64,000 nt of DNA, taken from Achromobacter mucicolens (GTDB lineage: Bacteria; Pseudomonadota; Gammaproteobacteria; Burkholderiales; Burkholderiaceae_B). The notes beneath the pieces were generated by a model. That model saw only the letters and a list, made by a program, of their open reading frames with translations, searched no databases and was not told the origin of the DNA. Of the stretch, positions 1 to 7,894 are shown piece after piece (within the stretch, counting starts at the first letter, position 1; each line of letters begins with the position of its first letter). A program made the translations under genes and the position numbers. Where the stretch lies: the NCBI RefSeq assembly GCF_902859725.1, contig NZ_CADIJP010000023.1, positions 1-64,000 on the forward strand, written 5' to 3'.

Positions 1-3000
1 GGAACCGTCGGCGTTCAGGGTGAAGGTGCCACCGTTGGAGCCAGTGATCGCAGCGCCGACGTTGGTCGTCTGGCCGTTGACGGCCGAGACGTGCAGGGTG
101 TCGCCGTCCGGATCGGTGTCGTTGGACAGGACGCCGTTCTGCGCGTTGACGTTCAGGCTCACGCTCTGTTCAGTCGTGCCAGTGTCAGCGACTGCCGTCG
201 GAGCCGGGTTCTTGACGTCCCACGAGAAGTCTTGCGACACCGAAGCGCCGGACTTGTCGGTCGCGGTGATGGTGACGGCGTAGACGCCAGAATCGCCGCC
301 TTGCGAAGCCGACTTGTCGAGCGTGCCGGTGATGATGCCGGTCTTCGAGTCGATGCTCAGGCCGGGAGGCAGGCCGGTGGCCGAGTACGTCAGCACATCG
401 CCGTTGTCCACGTCGGAGAACTGGCCGGAGATGTCCACCGGCGTGATGGCTTGGCCGTCGTTGCCAGCCTGGTCGTCCAGCGTCACGCCCGGGGTCAGGA
501 TCGGGGTGTCATTGGTGCCAGTAACGGTGATCGTCAGCGTCGCCGTGCTGGTGGCGCCCTGGAAATCGGAGACCGTGTAGGTGATCGAGGTGGTGGCCGT
601 CTGGTTCGCGCCCAGATTCTGGAACGCCGTGCCGGGGTTGAACGTGTAAGTGCCGTCGGCGTTCAGCGTGAACGTGCCGCCATTAGAGCCCGCCACGGCC
701 GCGCCCACGCCCGCGGCATTGCCGTTGACGTGAGAAACGTGCAGGGGATCGCCGTCCGGATCGGTGTCGTTGCCCAGTACGCCTTCGGTGCGGTGGTCGA
801 CCACCAGCACGTTGTCTTGGGTGGTGTCGTTGTTGTCGTCAGCGGCGATCGGCTCGGGGTTGCCCACCTTCCAGATGAAGCTCTGGGTCACGGTGGCGCC
901 AGACTTGTCGGTGGCCGTCACGTTGATGAGGTACTCGCCCTTCACGCCCGTATTGGTGTGATCGGAGACCCAGTTCTTGAAAGTGCCGGAGAACGTACCG
1001 GTTGCGCCGTCGAAGGTCAGGCCGCCAGGCAGGTAGTCGACCGTGTACGACAGCGCGTCGCCGTTGTCCACGTCGCTGAAGAAGCCGGCGATGTTGTAGT
1101 TGACAGCATCGCCGTCCATGCTGTTCTGGTTGTCCAGGGGCACGGCAGTGGGCGCGTCGTTCGTGCCGAAGATGGCAACCGTCAGCGTGGCGGTGCTGGT
1201 GCCGCCTTCGCCGTCCGACACCGTGTAGGTGATCGAGCTGGTGGCGCGTTCGCCATCCGCCAGCTTTTGGAAGTCGGTGCCCGGGTTGAAGGTGTAGGAG
1301 CCGTCGGCGTTCAGCGTGAAGGTGCCGCCGCCCAGGCCGGCGACAGCCGTGCCGACGTTGGCGGCCTGGCCGTTGACCTGCGAGACGTGCAGCGCGTCGC
1401 CGTCCGGATCCACGTCGTTGGCCAGCACGCCGTTATCGGCGGTGACGTTCAGCGTCGTGTCTTCGTTGGTTTCGCCCTGGTCGTTGTCGGCGGTCGGGGC
1501 CGGGTTCTTGACGTCCCACGAGAAGTCCTGCGACACCGAGGCGCCGCTCTTGTCGGTGGCCGTGACGGTGACCGTGTAGACCCCCTGGTCGCCACCTTGC
1601 GAGGCGGACTTGTCCAGCGAGCCGGAGATGATGCCGGTGGCCGGATCGATCGTCAGGCCGGGCGGCAGGCCGGTGGCCGAGTAGGTCAGGGAATCGCCGT
1701 TGTCGACATCGCGGAACTGGCCGGAAACGTCGACCGGGGTGATGGCATCGCTGTCGTTGCCGGACTGGTTGGCCAGCGTGACTTCCGGCGTCAGCGTCGG
1801 GGCGTCGTTGGTGCCCGTGACGGTGACCGTCAGGGTGGCCGTGGACGTGCCGCCTTGGCCGTCGGAGACGGTGTAGGTGATCGAGCTGGTCGCGGTCTGG
1901 CCGGCGGCCAGGCTTTGGAAGGTCGAGCCCGGGTTGAAGCTGTACGAACCGTCGGCGTTCAGCGTGAAGGTGCCGCCGTTGGAGCCGGTCACGGCCGTGC
2001 CCACATTGGCTGCATTACCGTTGACTTGCGAAACGGTCAGCGTGTCGCCGTCCGGATCCGTGTCGTTGGCCAGCACACCGTTCTGGGCCGTGACGCTGAG
2101 CGACGTGTCTTCGTCGGTCGTGCCGCTATCGTTGACCGCGGTCGGGGCCGGGTTGGTGACGTCCCACTTGAATTCCTGCGAGGTCGAGGCGCCGGACGGG
2201 TCCGTCGCGGTCACGACCACGGTGTACACGCCGCTGGCGCCGCCTTGCGAGGCGGAATGGTCGATCGTGCCAGTGATGATGCCGGTGTTCGGATCGATCG
2301 TCAGGCCGGGCGGAAGGCCGGTGGCCGAGTAAGTCAGCTTGTCGCTGGTGTCCGGATCCGAGAAGCGGTCCGACACGTCGTAGCGCACGTCGGTCTGGGC
2401 GTCGACGCCGGCCTGATTGGTCAGGGCGGAGGAGACCGGGCCGTCGTTGGTGCCGGTCACGGTCACGACGACGGTCGCCGTGGAGGTCGCGCCGCTCGGG
2501 TCGGTGATGGTGTAGGAAATGGTGCTGGTGGCGGTCTCGCCCACGGCCAGGTAGTCGTATTGGCCACCCGGGGTGAAGACGTAGCTGCCGTCGGGCTGGA
2601 CGACGAAGGTGCCGCCCGTGGAGCCCAGCACCGAAATGCCACCCGGCACCATGGGACGGCCGTTGATCGAGGTGATTGCCAGCGGGTCACCGTCGGGATC
2701 GGAGTCGTTGCCGAGCAGGTTGCCGCGCACTTGCGAGTTCTGATCGCCGGCGGCGGTGTCATTCAGCGCGTTGGGGGCATTGTTGGTGGGCGTGGTCGGC
2801 GTGGCGGCAGTGCCGTCGCCGTCGTCGGCGGTCAGCGCCGCGCCGGAAACCCGCGGCAGCGTGTCGTCGCCGCGCGCCGGATTCGGGTAGGCCAGGTCCA
2901 GCGGGCTGGTGGTTTCGAGGATGCGGGCCAGACGGACGAAGCTGCTACCGCCGGCTTCACCGCCGCCTGCCACGACGGCGGCGGTCGGGTCGAGTTCGTC

Positions 3001-3318
3001 GAACGGGTCGCGGCCGGCTTGCAGGGCGGCCAGCAGGCGGTCCGAATCGGTGCCCGAGGGCGGCGCAACCGCGGCTTCGGTCGGATCGGCCAGCGGGCCG
3101 GTCATGTCGCTGTTGACCGCGACTTCGCGGCCTTCGCCGATCACGATCGGCATGCCGTTTTCAACCTGAAGCGAAACCGTGGCGCCCGAGGCAGTGACGA
3201 CGTCGCTGCCGGCGGGGACTTTGCTGCCTTGATGCAGTTCGGTCAGGGAACCGTCGCTATTGCGTATCCACGCGCGACCGGAGATTTCGTTGACGACTGC
3301 GGGAGAGGAGTTGGCCAT
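1..3318 (-). CDS. LapA/BapA-type RTX surface adhesin, N-terminal part (runs off the window)
   Basis: At least 1106 residues are visible; the C-terminus lies before base 1. The start is the ATG at 3318. Residues 1-70 form a retention-module-like domain (AWIRNSDGSLTELHQGSKVPAGSDV... style), as in LapA-family adhesins that stay anchored in the outer membrane during type I secretion. Residues about 110-130 read DPTAAVVAGGGEAGGSSFVR, the Ala/Gly linker where LapG-type proteases cut LapA. From about residue 180 the protein is made of Ig/cadherin-like repeats, each pairing a VNDxGxTxEDT / LANDxDPDGD unit with a TYSATGLPPGLTIDPxTGxI unit. The three downstream units repeat with an exact 648-bp (216-residue) period. 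It is the last gene of a minus-strand secretion operon. Its role is probably biofilm or surface attachment. No lapD/lapG homologue lies in this window. Confidence 0.88.
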   Translation of the reverse strand, partial: MANSSPAVVNEISGRAWIRNSDGSLTELHQGSKVPAGSDVVTASGATVSLQVENGMPIVIGEGREVAVNSDMTGPLADPTEAAVAPPSGTDSDRLLAALQAGRDPFDELDPTAAVVAGGGEAGGSSFVRLARILETTSPLDLAYPNPARGDDTLPRVSGAALTADDGDGTAATPTTPTNNAPNALNDTAAGDQNSQVRGNLLGNDSDPDGDPLAITSINGRPMVPGGISVLGSTGGTFVVQPDGSYVFTPGGQYDYLAVGETATSTISYTITDPSGATSTATVVVTVTGTNDGPVSSALTNQAGVDAQTDVRYDVSDRFSDPDTSDKLTYSATGLPPGLTIDPNTGIITGTIDHSASQGGASGVYTVVVTATDPSGASTSQEFKWDVTNPAPTAVNDSGTTDEDTSLSVTAQNGVLANDTDPDGDTLTVSQVNGNAANVGTAVTGSNGGTFTLNADGSYSFNPGSTFQSLAAGQTATSSITYTVSDGQGGTSTATLTVTVTGTNDAPTLTPEVTLANQSGNDSDAITPVDVSGQFRDVDNGDSLTYSATGLPPGLTIDPATGIISGSLDKSASQGGDQGVYTVTVTATDKSGASVSQDFSWDVKNPAPTADNDQGETNEDTTLNVTADNGVLANDVDPDGDALHVSQVNGQAANVGTAVAGLGGGTFTLNADGSYTFNPGTDFQKLADGERATSSITYTVSDGEGGTSTATLTVAIFGTNDAPTAVPLDNQNSMDGDAVNYNIAGFFSDVDNGDALSYTVDYLPGGLTFDGATGTFSGTFKNWVSDHTNTGVKGEYLINVTATDKSGATVTQSFIWKVGNPEPIAADDNNDTTQDNVLVVDHRTEGVLGNDTDPDGDPLHVSHVNGNAAGVGAAVAGSNGGTFTLNADGTYTFNPGTAFQNLGANQTATTSITYTVSDFQGATSTATLTITVTGTNDTPILTPGVTLDDQAGNDGQAITPVDISGQFSDVDNGDVLTYSATGLPPGLSIDSKTGIITGTLDKSASQGGDSGVYAVTITATDKSGASVSQDFSWDVKNPAPTAVADTGTTEQSVSLNVNAQNGVLSNDTDPDGDTLHVSAVNGQTTNVGAAITGSNGGTFTLNADGS

Positions 3319-3385
3319 GTTGGTTCCGTTTCAGGGAGTTATCCAAGATGGCCAGATACTACGGGTCGCCGCTGGCGGCGGGTAT

Positions 3386-3399
3386 TGTCCTTGAGGACA
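3386..3399. promoter_or_regulatory. Short palindrome between regulator and adhesin genes
   Basis: TGTCCTTGAGGACA is a perfect 14-bp palindrome in the 84-bp gap between the LuxR-type regulator stop and the adhesin start. A second small hairpin (CGCCGC/GCGGCG type) lies at about 3367-3380. Neither has a T-run, so they look more like an operator or an mRNA processing element than a terminator. Function is inference only. Confidence 0.3.
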
Positions 3400-3402
3400 G
3401 GT

Positions 3403-4059
3403 TTACGCGGTGATTTTGCTGCGCGCGTCGGTGGGCGCCGAAATGCCGTGCACCAGCAGGGCGAGCTGAAGGCGATCGGTGACGCCGAGCTTATCGAAAA
3501 CGGCCGACAGGTGCGCCTTGACCGTGCGTTCGGTGATGCCCAGCGCCTCGGCGATCTGGGCGTTGGACTGGCCGCTGGCGGCGTAGCGCGCGACGGTGAT
3601 TTCGCGCTCGGTGAGCCGGCCGCCGTCCCAGGCGTGCGCGTCCTGCGCACGCTCGGTGACGAGCTTGAGCAGGCGCGACACCAGCGAGCGCCCCATCCAG
3701 ATGCCGCCGGAGGCGACGACTTCCAGCGCCTGGGCCATCGCGGCGGGCGGCGCATAGCTGTGGCAGTAGCCGTGCGCGCCGGCGCCCAGCGCCTGCGTGC
3801 CTTGTTCATCGTTGGGGCTGGCGCTGGCGACCACGACGTGCAGGCCGGCCAGCGTCGGCGTCCAGAACGGATCATGCCAGGCGGGCAGCTTGGGCACGTC
3901 GGCGTCCAGCACCGCCAGCGTGCGGCCTTGTTCTCGCCAGCGTTGCAGATCCGCCAGGCCTCGCCCGCGGGCAGCCATCCAGCGCGCCGGGTCAAGCGCG
4001 CGCCAGTGCTGCCAGAGCAGGTCGTCGTGCGTAATCAACAGGACGGGAATGGGTTTCAT
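3403..4059 (-). CDS. LuxR/NarL-family response-regulator-like protein of the adhesin secretion locus
   Basis: 218 residues. An N-terminal receiver-like domain (about 1-125) has the acidic pair in THDD (residues 10-13) and a candidate phospho-acceptor in VLDADVP (D52/D54). The conserved lysine near residue 100 is missing (GYCHSY). A C-terminal LuxR helix-turn-helix (about 149-205) begins LTEREITVARYAASG and contains TERTVKAHLS. The gene starts 19 bp after the adaptor gene stop and ends 84 bp before the adhesin start, so it is probably co-transcribed and regulates adhesin expression. No histidine kinase is adjacent. The degenerate receiver suggests phosphorylation-independent or atypical control. 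Confidence 0.85.
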   Translation of the reverse strand: MKPIPVLLITHDDLLWQHWRALDPARWMAARGRGLADLQRWREQGRTLAVLDADVPKLPAWHDPFWTPTLAGLHVVVASASPNDEQGTQALGAGAHGYCHSYAPPAAMAQALEVVASGGIWMGRSLVSRLLKLVTERAQDAHAWDGGRLTEREITVARYAASGQSNAQIAEALGITERTVKAHLSAVFDKLGVTDRLQLALLVHGISAPTDARSKITA

Positions 4060-4078
4060 AAGGCCTTGAAGCTCTCCA

Positions 4079-5500
4079 TTAACGTTCGGTGAAGGCGTTG
4101 GCCTTCGCCCGCAGAATGGGCTTGAGCAGGTACTGGAGCACCGTGCGCTTGCCTGTCAGGATATGAACCTCCGCCACCATCCCGGGGATGATGGGCAACA
4201 GCTTGTCGCCTACCGTGCTGCGGTCCGTGCGCACGCGCACGACGTAGTAGGAGTTGCCTTTCTCGTCGGTCACGGTGTCCGCGCCGATCTGTTCCACGCG
4301 GCCTTCCAGGCCCCCGTAGATCGCAAAGTCGTAGGCCGTGAACTTGACCTCGGCCTTCTGGTCCGCGTGCAGGAAACCGATGTCGCGCGGCTGGATGCGC
4401 ACTTCGAGCAGCAGCGTGTCGTCCTTGGGGACGATTTCGATGATGTCCTTGCCCGGCTGCACCACGCCGCCGACCGTGTTGTTGAACAGGGTCTTGACGG
4501 TGCCGCGCACCGGGGCGCGCACTTCGGCCAGCTTGACCCGGTCGACCAGCGCCGCCTTGCCTTCGCGCAGGGTCGCCAGCTTGGTGTTGGTTTCCGAGAG
4601 CTCGCTGCGGGCCTGGTTGCGGATGTTCAGCTCGGCTTCCTGGATCTTGCTTTCGGCTTCCTTGATGGACGCCTGGAAGCGGTCGATCTGCGCCTCGGCG
4701 CCTTTCTGCTCGCCGCAATAGCGGGCCACGTCGCGCTGCAGGCGCAGCAGATCGACCTCGGACACGGCGCCGCTCTTGAGAAGCGGCCGGGTTACCTGCA
4801 GTTCGCGCGAGGTCAGGCCGCAGCTGGCCGACGCCTGGTCGCGCTTGGCGATGGTTTCGCGCAGGTCTTCCTGGCGCTGCTTGAGCTGTTCGCGGGCCAC
4901 GTTGACCGTGGCGTTCAGCTCGGTGTTGCGCGCCTGCCAGGCGTTGCGTTCCATTTCGCCCAGGCCGGGCGCCTGTTTCAGCACTTCCTCGGGCGTGACG
5001 AAGGGTTCGCCCGTGGCCAGCGCCTTCAGCCGGGCCGCCTTGGCCAGCAACGACAGGTACTCGGCGTTGTTCTCGCCCAGCGACGAGTTGAAACGGGTGG
5101 AGTCGATCTTGAGCAGGACCTCGCCGGCCTCGACTTCCTGGCCGGGGCGCACCAGGATCTCTTCGACGATGCCGCCGTCCAGGCTCTGGATGATCTGCAC
5201 CTGGCGCGACGGCACGACCTTGCCTTCGCCGCGGACCACCTCATCGATGCTGCCAAAGCCTGCCCAGACCAGCAGGCCCATCGTGGCCAGCAGCGACGTC
5301 CACAGCAGGATGCGCGAGCCGCGGGCCTGCGACTCGTGGATGACCCATTCGGCATTGCCGATGTAGTCGGACCGCTGGGCGGGCTTGCCTTTCTCGGCGC
5401 CGTCCAGCAGGCGGTCGAAGAAAAACACGAAAACGTTGCGCGGCGCGCGCAGCAGGTTGCCAAAGAAACCGTGCTTGGGGGCTCCAGGATTGTTCAGCAT
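4079..5500 (-). CDS. Type I secretion periplasmic adaptor, HlyD/LapC family
   Basis: 473 residues from the ATG at 5500, chosen because GAGAAG sits just upstream; an in-frame TTG at 5524 would overlap the exporter gene. One membrane segment (about residues 64-83, LLWTSLLATMGLLVWAGFG) is followed by a lipoyl-like half (VVPSRQVQIIQSLDGGIVEE), a long coiled-coil hairpin (about 150-310) and the second lipoyl/beta-barrel part containing LAEVRAPVRGTVK. This is the membrane fusion protein linking the inner-membrane ABC exporter to the TolC-like channel for export of the adjacent adhesin. It lies 7 bp downstream of the exporter gene in the same operon. Confidence 0.93.
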   Translation of the reverse strand: MLNNPGAPKHGFFGNLLRAPRNVFVFFFDRLLDGAEKGKPAQRSDYIGNAEWVIHESQARGSRILLWTSLLATMGLLVWAGFGSIDEVVRGEGKVVPSRQVQIIQSLDGGIVEEILVRPGQEVEAGEVLLKIDSTRFNSSLGENNAEYLSLLAKAARLKALATGEPFVTPEEVLKQAPGLGEMERNAWQARNTELNATVNVAREQLKQRQEDLRETIAKRDQASASCGLTSRELQVTRPLLKSGAVSEVDLLRLQRDVARYCGEQKGAEAQIDRFQASIKEAESKIQEAELNIRNQARSELSETNTKLATLREGKAALVDRVKLAEVRAPVRGTVKTLFNNTVGGVVQPGKDIIEIVPKDDTLLLEVRIQPRDIGFLHADQKAEVKFTAYDFAIYGGLEGRVEQIGADTVTDEKGNSYYVVRVRTDRSTVGDKLLPIIPGMVAEVHILTGKRTVLQYLLKPILRAKANAFTER

Positions 5501-5507
5501 GGTCTTC

Positions 5508-7673
5508 TCAGCTTCCGCGTCCAACGCGTCCTTGACGCAGGGCTTCGACGACCTGTTCCTTCGGGCCGTCGGCCACGATATGGCCGTTGTCGATCACGAT
5601 GAGCCGGTCGACCAGCTCCAGGAGCGCGGTGCGGTGCGTCACCAGCAGGACCGTCTTGGTCGCGCTGGCTTCGCCCAGACGCTTGCGCAGCTGGGCCTCG
5701 CTCTGGTGGTCCATGTTGCTGCTGGGTTCGTCCAGCAGCAGGATGGGCGGATCGTTGATCAGCGCGCGCGCCACGGCCACCGATTGGCGCTGGCCGCCGG
5801 AAAGCGATTCGCCGCGCTCGCCGATGATCATGTCAAAACCGTTGGGATGCAGGTTGGCGAATTCGGTCACGCCGGCCGTGTTGGCGGCTGCCAGGATGCT
5901 GGCGTCGTCGGCGTAGGGCGCGCCCATCGCCAGGTTGTGCTTCAGGCTGCCGTAAAAGAGCAGGGGGTCCTGCGGGACGTGGCCGATGGCCCGGCGCACG
6001 TCGGCCGGGTCGATCTGGCGAACGTCCACGCCATCGAGCAGCACGGCGCCTTCGGTGGGCTGGTACAGGGCCAGCGCCAGTTTTTCCAGCGTCGTCTTGC
6101 CCGAGCCGATGCGGCCGATGATGCCGACCTTCTCGCCGGGCTTGAGCTTGAACGACACCTTCTTGAGCACCGGCTGCGTGCTGCCGGGATACGTGAAGGT
6201 CACGTCGCGGAATTCCAGGCCGCCGTGGAACACGGGGCGATGCAGGAACTCGGCCTCGGCCGGACGCTCGATCGCCATCTTCATGTAATTGTCGATGGAG
6301 CCCAGCGAGGTGCGGGCATTCTGGTATTGCATCAGCAGGCCGGCGACCTGGCCCAGCGGCGCCAGGCAGCGGCCGGCGATCATGGACGCGGCAATGATGC
6401 CGCCCATCGACAGCGCGGATTCCTGCGCCAGGTACACGCCGATGATCACGACGGCGATCGAGACGAGCTGCTGGACGGCTTGCACGAAGCCGACCGTCGA
6501 CGAGGAAATCAGCTTGAGCTTGCCGCCCGTCTGGGCGATGAACTCCGTGGCGCGTTCCCAGTTGCGCTGGATCGAGCCCTGGGCGTTCAGCGTCTTGACG
6601 GCTTCCAGGCCGGTCAGCGCTTCGACAAGCGTGGCGTTGCGCTGCGACGAGGCCTGGAACGAGGCCATCGTCAGCGCTTCCATGCGCGCCTGCGCCGCCA
6701 GCGACACCAGCAGGATCAGCACGATCGCGACCAGCGGCGGCAGGATCATCCACGGCGAAATCCAGGCCAGGGCGCCCAGGAACAGCAGGATGAAGGGCAG
6801 GTCGACCAGCGTGGTGATGGTGGCCGAGGCGATGAAGTCGCGGATGGATTCGAACGAGCGCAGGTTGGCCGCGAACGAACCGACGGACACCGGGCGGCCT
6901 TCCAGGCGCAGGTCCAGCACGCGCTCCATGATCTGCGAGGACAGGCGCACGTCGACCCGCTTGCTGGCGCTGTCCACGACATGCGAGCGCGCGGTGCTAA
7001 GGATCATGTTGAAGATCACCACCAGCGTGATGCCGATGGCCAGCACCCATAGCGTTTCGACGGCGTTGTTCGGCACCACGCGGTCGTACACGTTCATGGT
7101 GAACAGCGGCATCGCCATCGCGAACACGTTGATCAGCAGCGCCGCGACCAGGGCGTCGCGGTACAGCCGGCGGTTCTCCATGATGGCGGCCCAGAACCAG
7201 TGGCGCTCGCGCACCTTGGCCACTTCCGGGGACCGGGCGTCAAACCGGAATTGCGGACGGACAAAGCAGACCAGCCCGCTGTACTGCTCGGCCAGTTCGG
7301 CCGGATCCATGTCGATGGAGCTGCCGCCCAGTTCGGGATGGCTGACCACGAACTTGCCGCCGTCCTTTTTCAGCAGCAGGCAGGCGCGTTCGCCCTTGAG
7401 CAGCAGGATGGCGGGAAGCAGGTCCGGCGAAATGTGATCCAGCGAGCGCTTGACCACGCGCGCGGAAAGCTGCGCCCGCGCGGCCGCCCGAGGCAGCAGG
7501 GCGGGCGTGAGGCGGTGTTCTTCCAGGGGCAGGCCCGCCGACAGGGCTTGCGAGGTGGCCGCGACGCCGTGCAGGCGGGTGATTTCCACCAGGCAATCGA
7601 GCAGCGGGTCGTCGTGCGCGGATCGGGCGTCCGCGCGCCATTCCCGGGCAGCCAGATCAGATAACTTGTCCAT
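5508..7673 (-). CDS. Type I secretion ABC exporter, LapB/LssB family
   Basis: 721 residues from ATG 7673. Domains in order: an N-terminal C39-peptidase-like domain (about 22-145), presumed inactive and used for substrate docking; six-helix transmembrane domain (about 170-450); nucleotide-binding domain with Walker A GRIGSGKT (520-527), signature LSGGQ (624-628), Walker B ILLLDE (644-649) and switch His680. It powers export of the large adhesin encoded downstream. The start overlaps the 70-residue upstream gene by 17 bp, which implies translational coupling. In-frame ATGs 9 and 42 bp upstream are possible but would extend deeper into that gene. Confidence 0.93.
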   Translation of the reverse strand: MDKLSDLAAREWRADARSAHDDPLLDCLVEITRLHGVAATSQALSAGLPLEEHRLTPALLPRAAARAQLSARVVKRSLDHISPDLLPAILLLKGERACLLLKKDGGKFVVSHPELGGSSIDMDPAELAEQYSGLVCFVRPQFRFDARSPEVAKVRERHWFWAAIMENRRLYRDALVAALLINVFAMAMPLFTMNVYDRVVPNNAVETLWVLAIGITLVVIFNMILSTARSHVVDSASKRVDVRLSSQIMERVLDLRLEGRPVSVGSFAANLRSFESIRDFIASATITTLVDLPFILLFLGALAWISPWMILPPLVAIVLILLVSLAAQARMEALTMASFQASSQRNATLVEALTGLEAVKTLNAQGSIQRNWERATEFIAQTGGKLKLISSSTVGFVQAVQQLVSIAVVIIGVYLAQESALSMGGIIAASMIAGRCLAPLGQVAGLLMQYQNARTSLGSIDNYMKMAIERPAEAEFLHRPVFHGGLEFRDVTFTYPGSTQPVLKKVSFKLKPGEKVGIIGRIGSGKTTLEKLALALYQPTEGAVLLDGVDVRQIDPADVRRAIGHVPQDPLLFYGSLKHNLAMGAPYADDASILAAANTAGVTEFANLHPNGFDMIIGERGESLSGGQRQSVAVARALINDPPILLLDEPSSNMDHQSEAQLRKRLGEASATKTVLLVTHRTALLELVDRLIVIDNGHIVADGPKEQVVEALRQGRVGRGS

Positions 7674-7869
7674 CTTCGTCATCCAACAGGTCAAGGTGTT
7701 CCGAGAGGCGCGCACGCTGCTGCTTGCGCTGGGTGAGTTTTTGCTGGGCCTGGATAGGCAGGTCCGTCATACGCAAGGTGCCGTTGGCGATCAACGCGTC
7801 GATCAAGTCTTCCAGGACGCGGACAAAGTCCGCGTCCAACTGCGAGAAATCACTGCCCTTGTTGGCCAT
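7657..7869 (-). CDS. Small hypothetical protein of the adhesin secretion operon
   Basis: 70 residues, rich in charged residues and without a signal peptide or membrane segment. It is predicted helical, ending in an acidic DLLDDEDGQVI tail. A very strong ribosome binding site (AAGGAGG, 4 bp before ATG 7869) supports expression. It lies between the TolC-like channel gene (25 bp upstream) and the ABC exporter gene, whose start it overlaps by 17 bp. I do not recognise the family. Its conserved-looking position suggests a cytoplasmic accessory role in adhesin secretion or simply translational coupling to the exporter. Confidence 0.75.
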   Translation of the reverse strand: MANKGSDFSQLDADFVRVLEDLIDALIANGTLRMTDLPIQAQQKLTQRKQQRARLSEHLDLLDDEDGQVI

Positions 7870-7894
7870 TGGGCCTCCTTGCGGCCTGCTCCGA

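Noticed and set aside
91-4092. A 1333-codon open frame on the plus strand opposite the adhesin and its regulator
   Set aside because: It is the antisense of the repeat-rich, high-GC adhesin. Composition is extreme in Arg/Gly/Val/Ala, it crosses the end of the adhesin and the whole regulator gene, and the minus-strand genes have clear domains.
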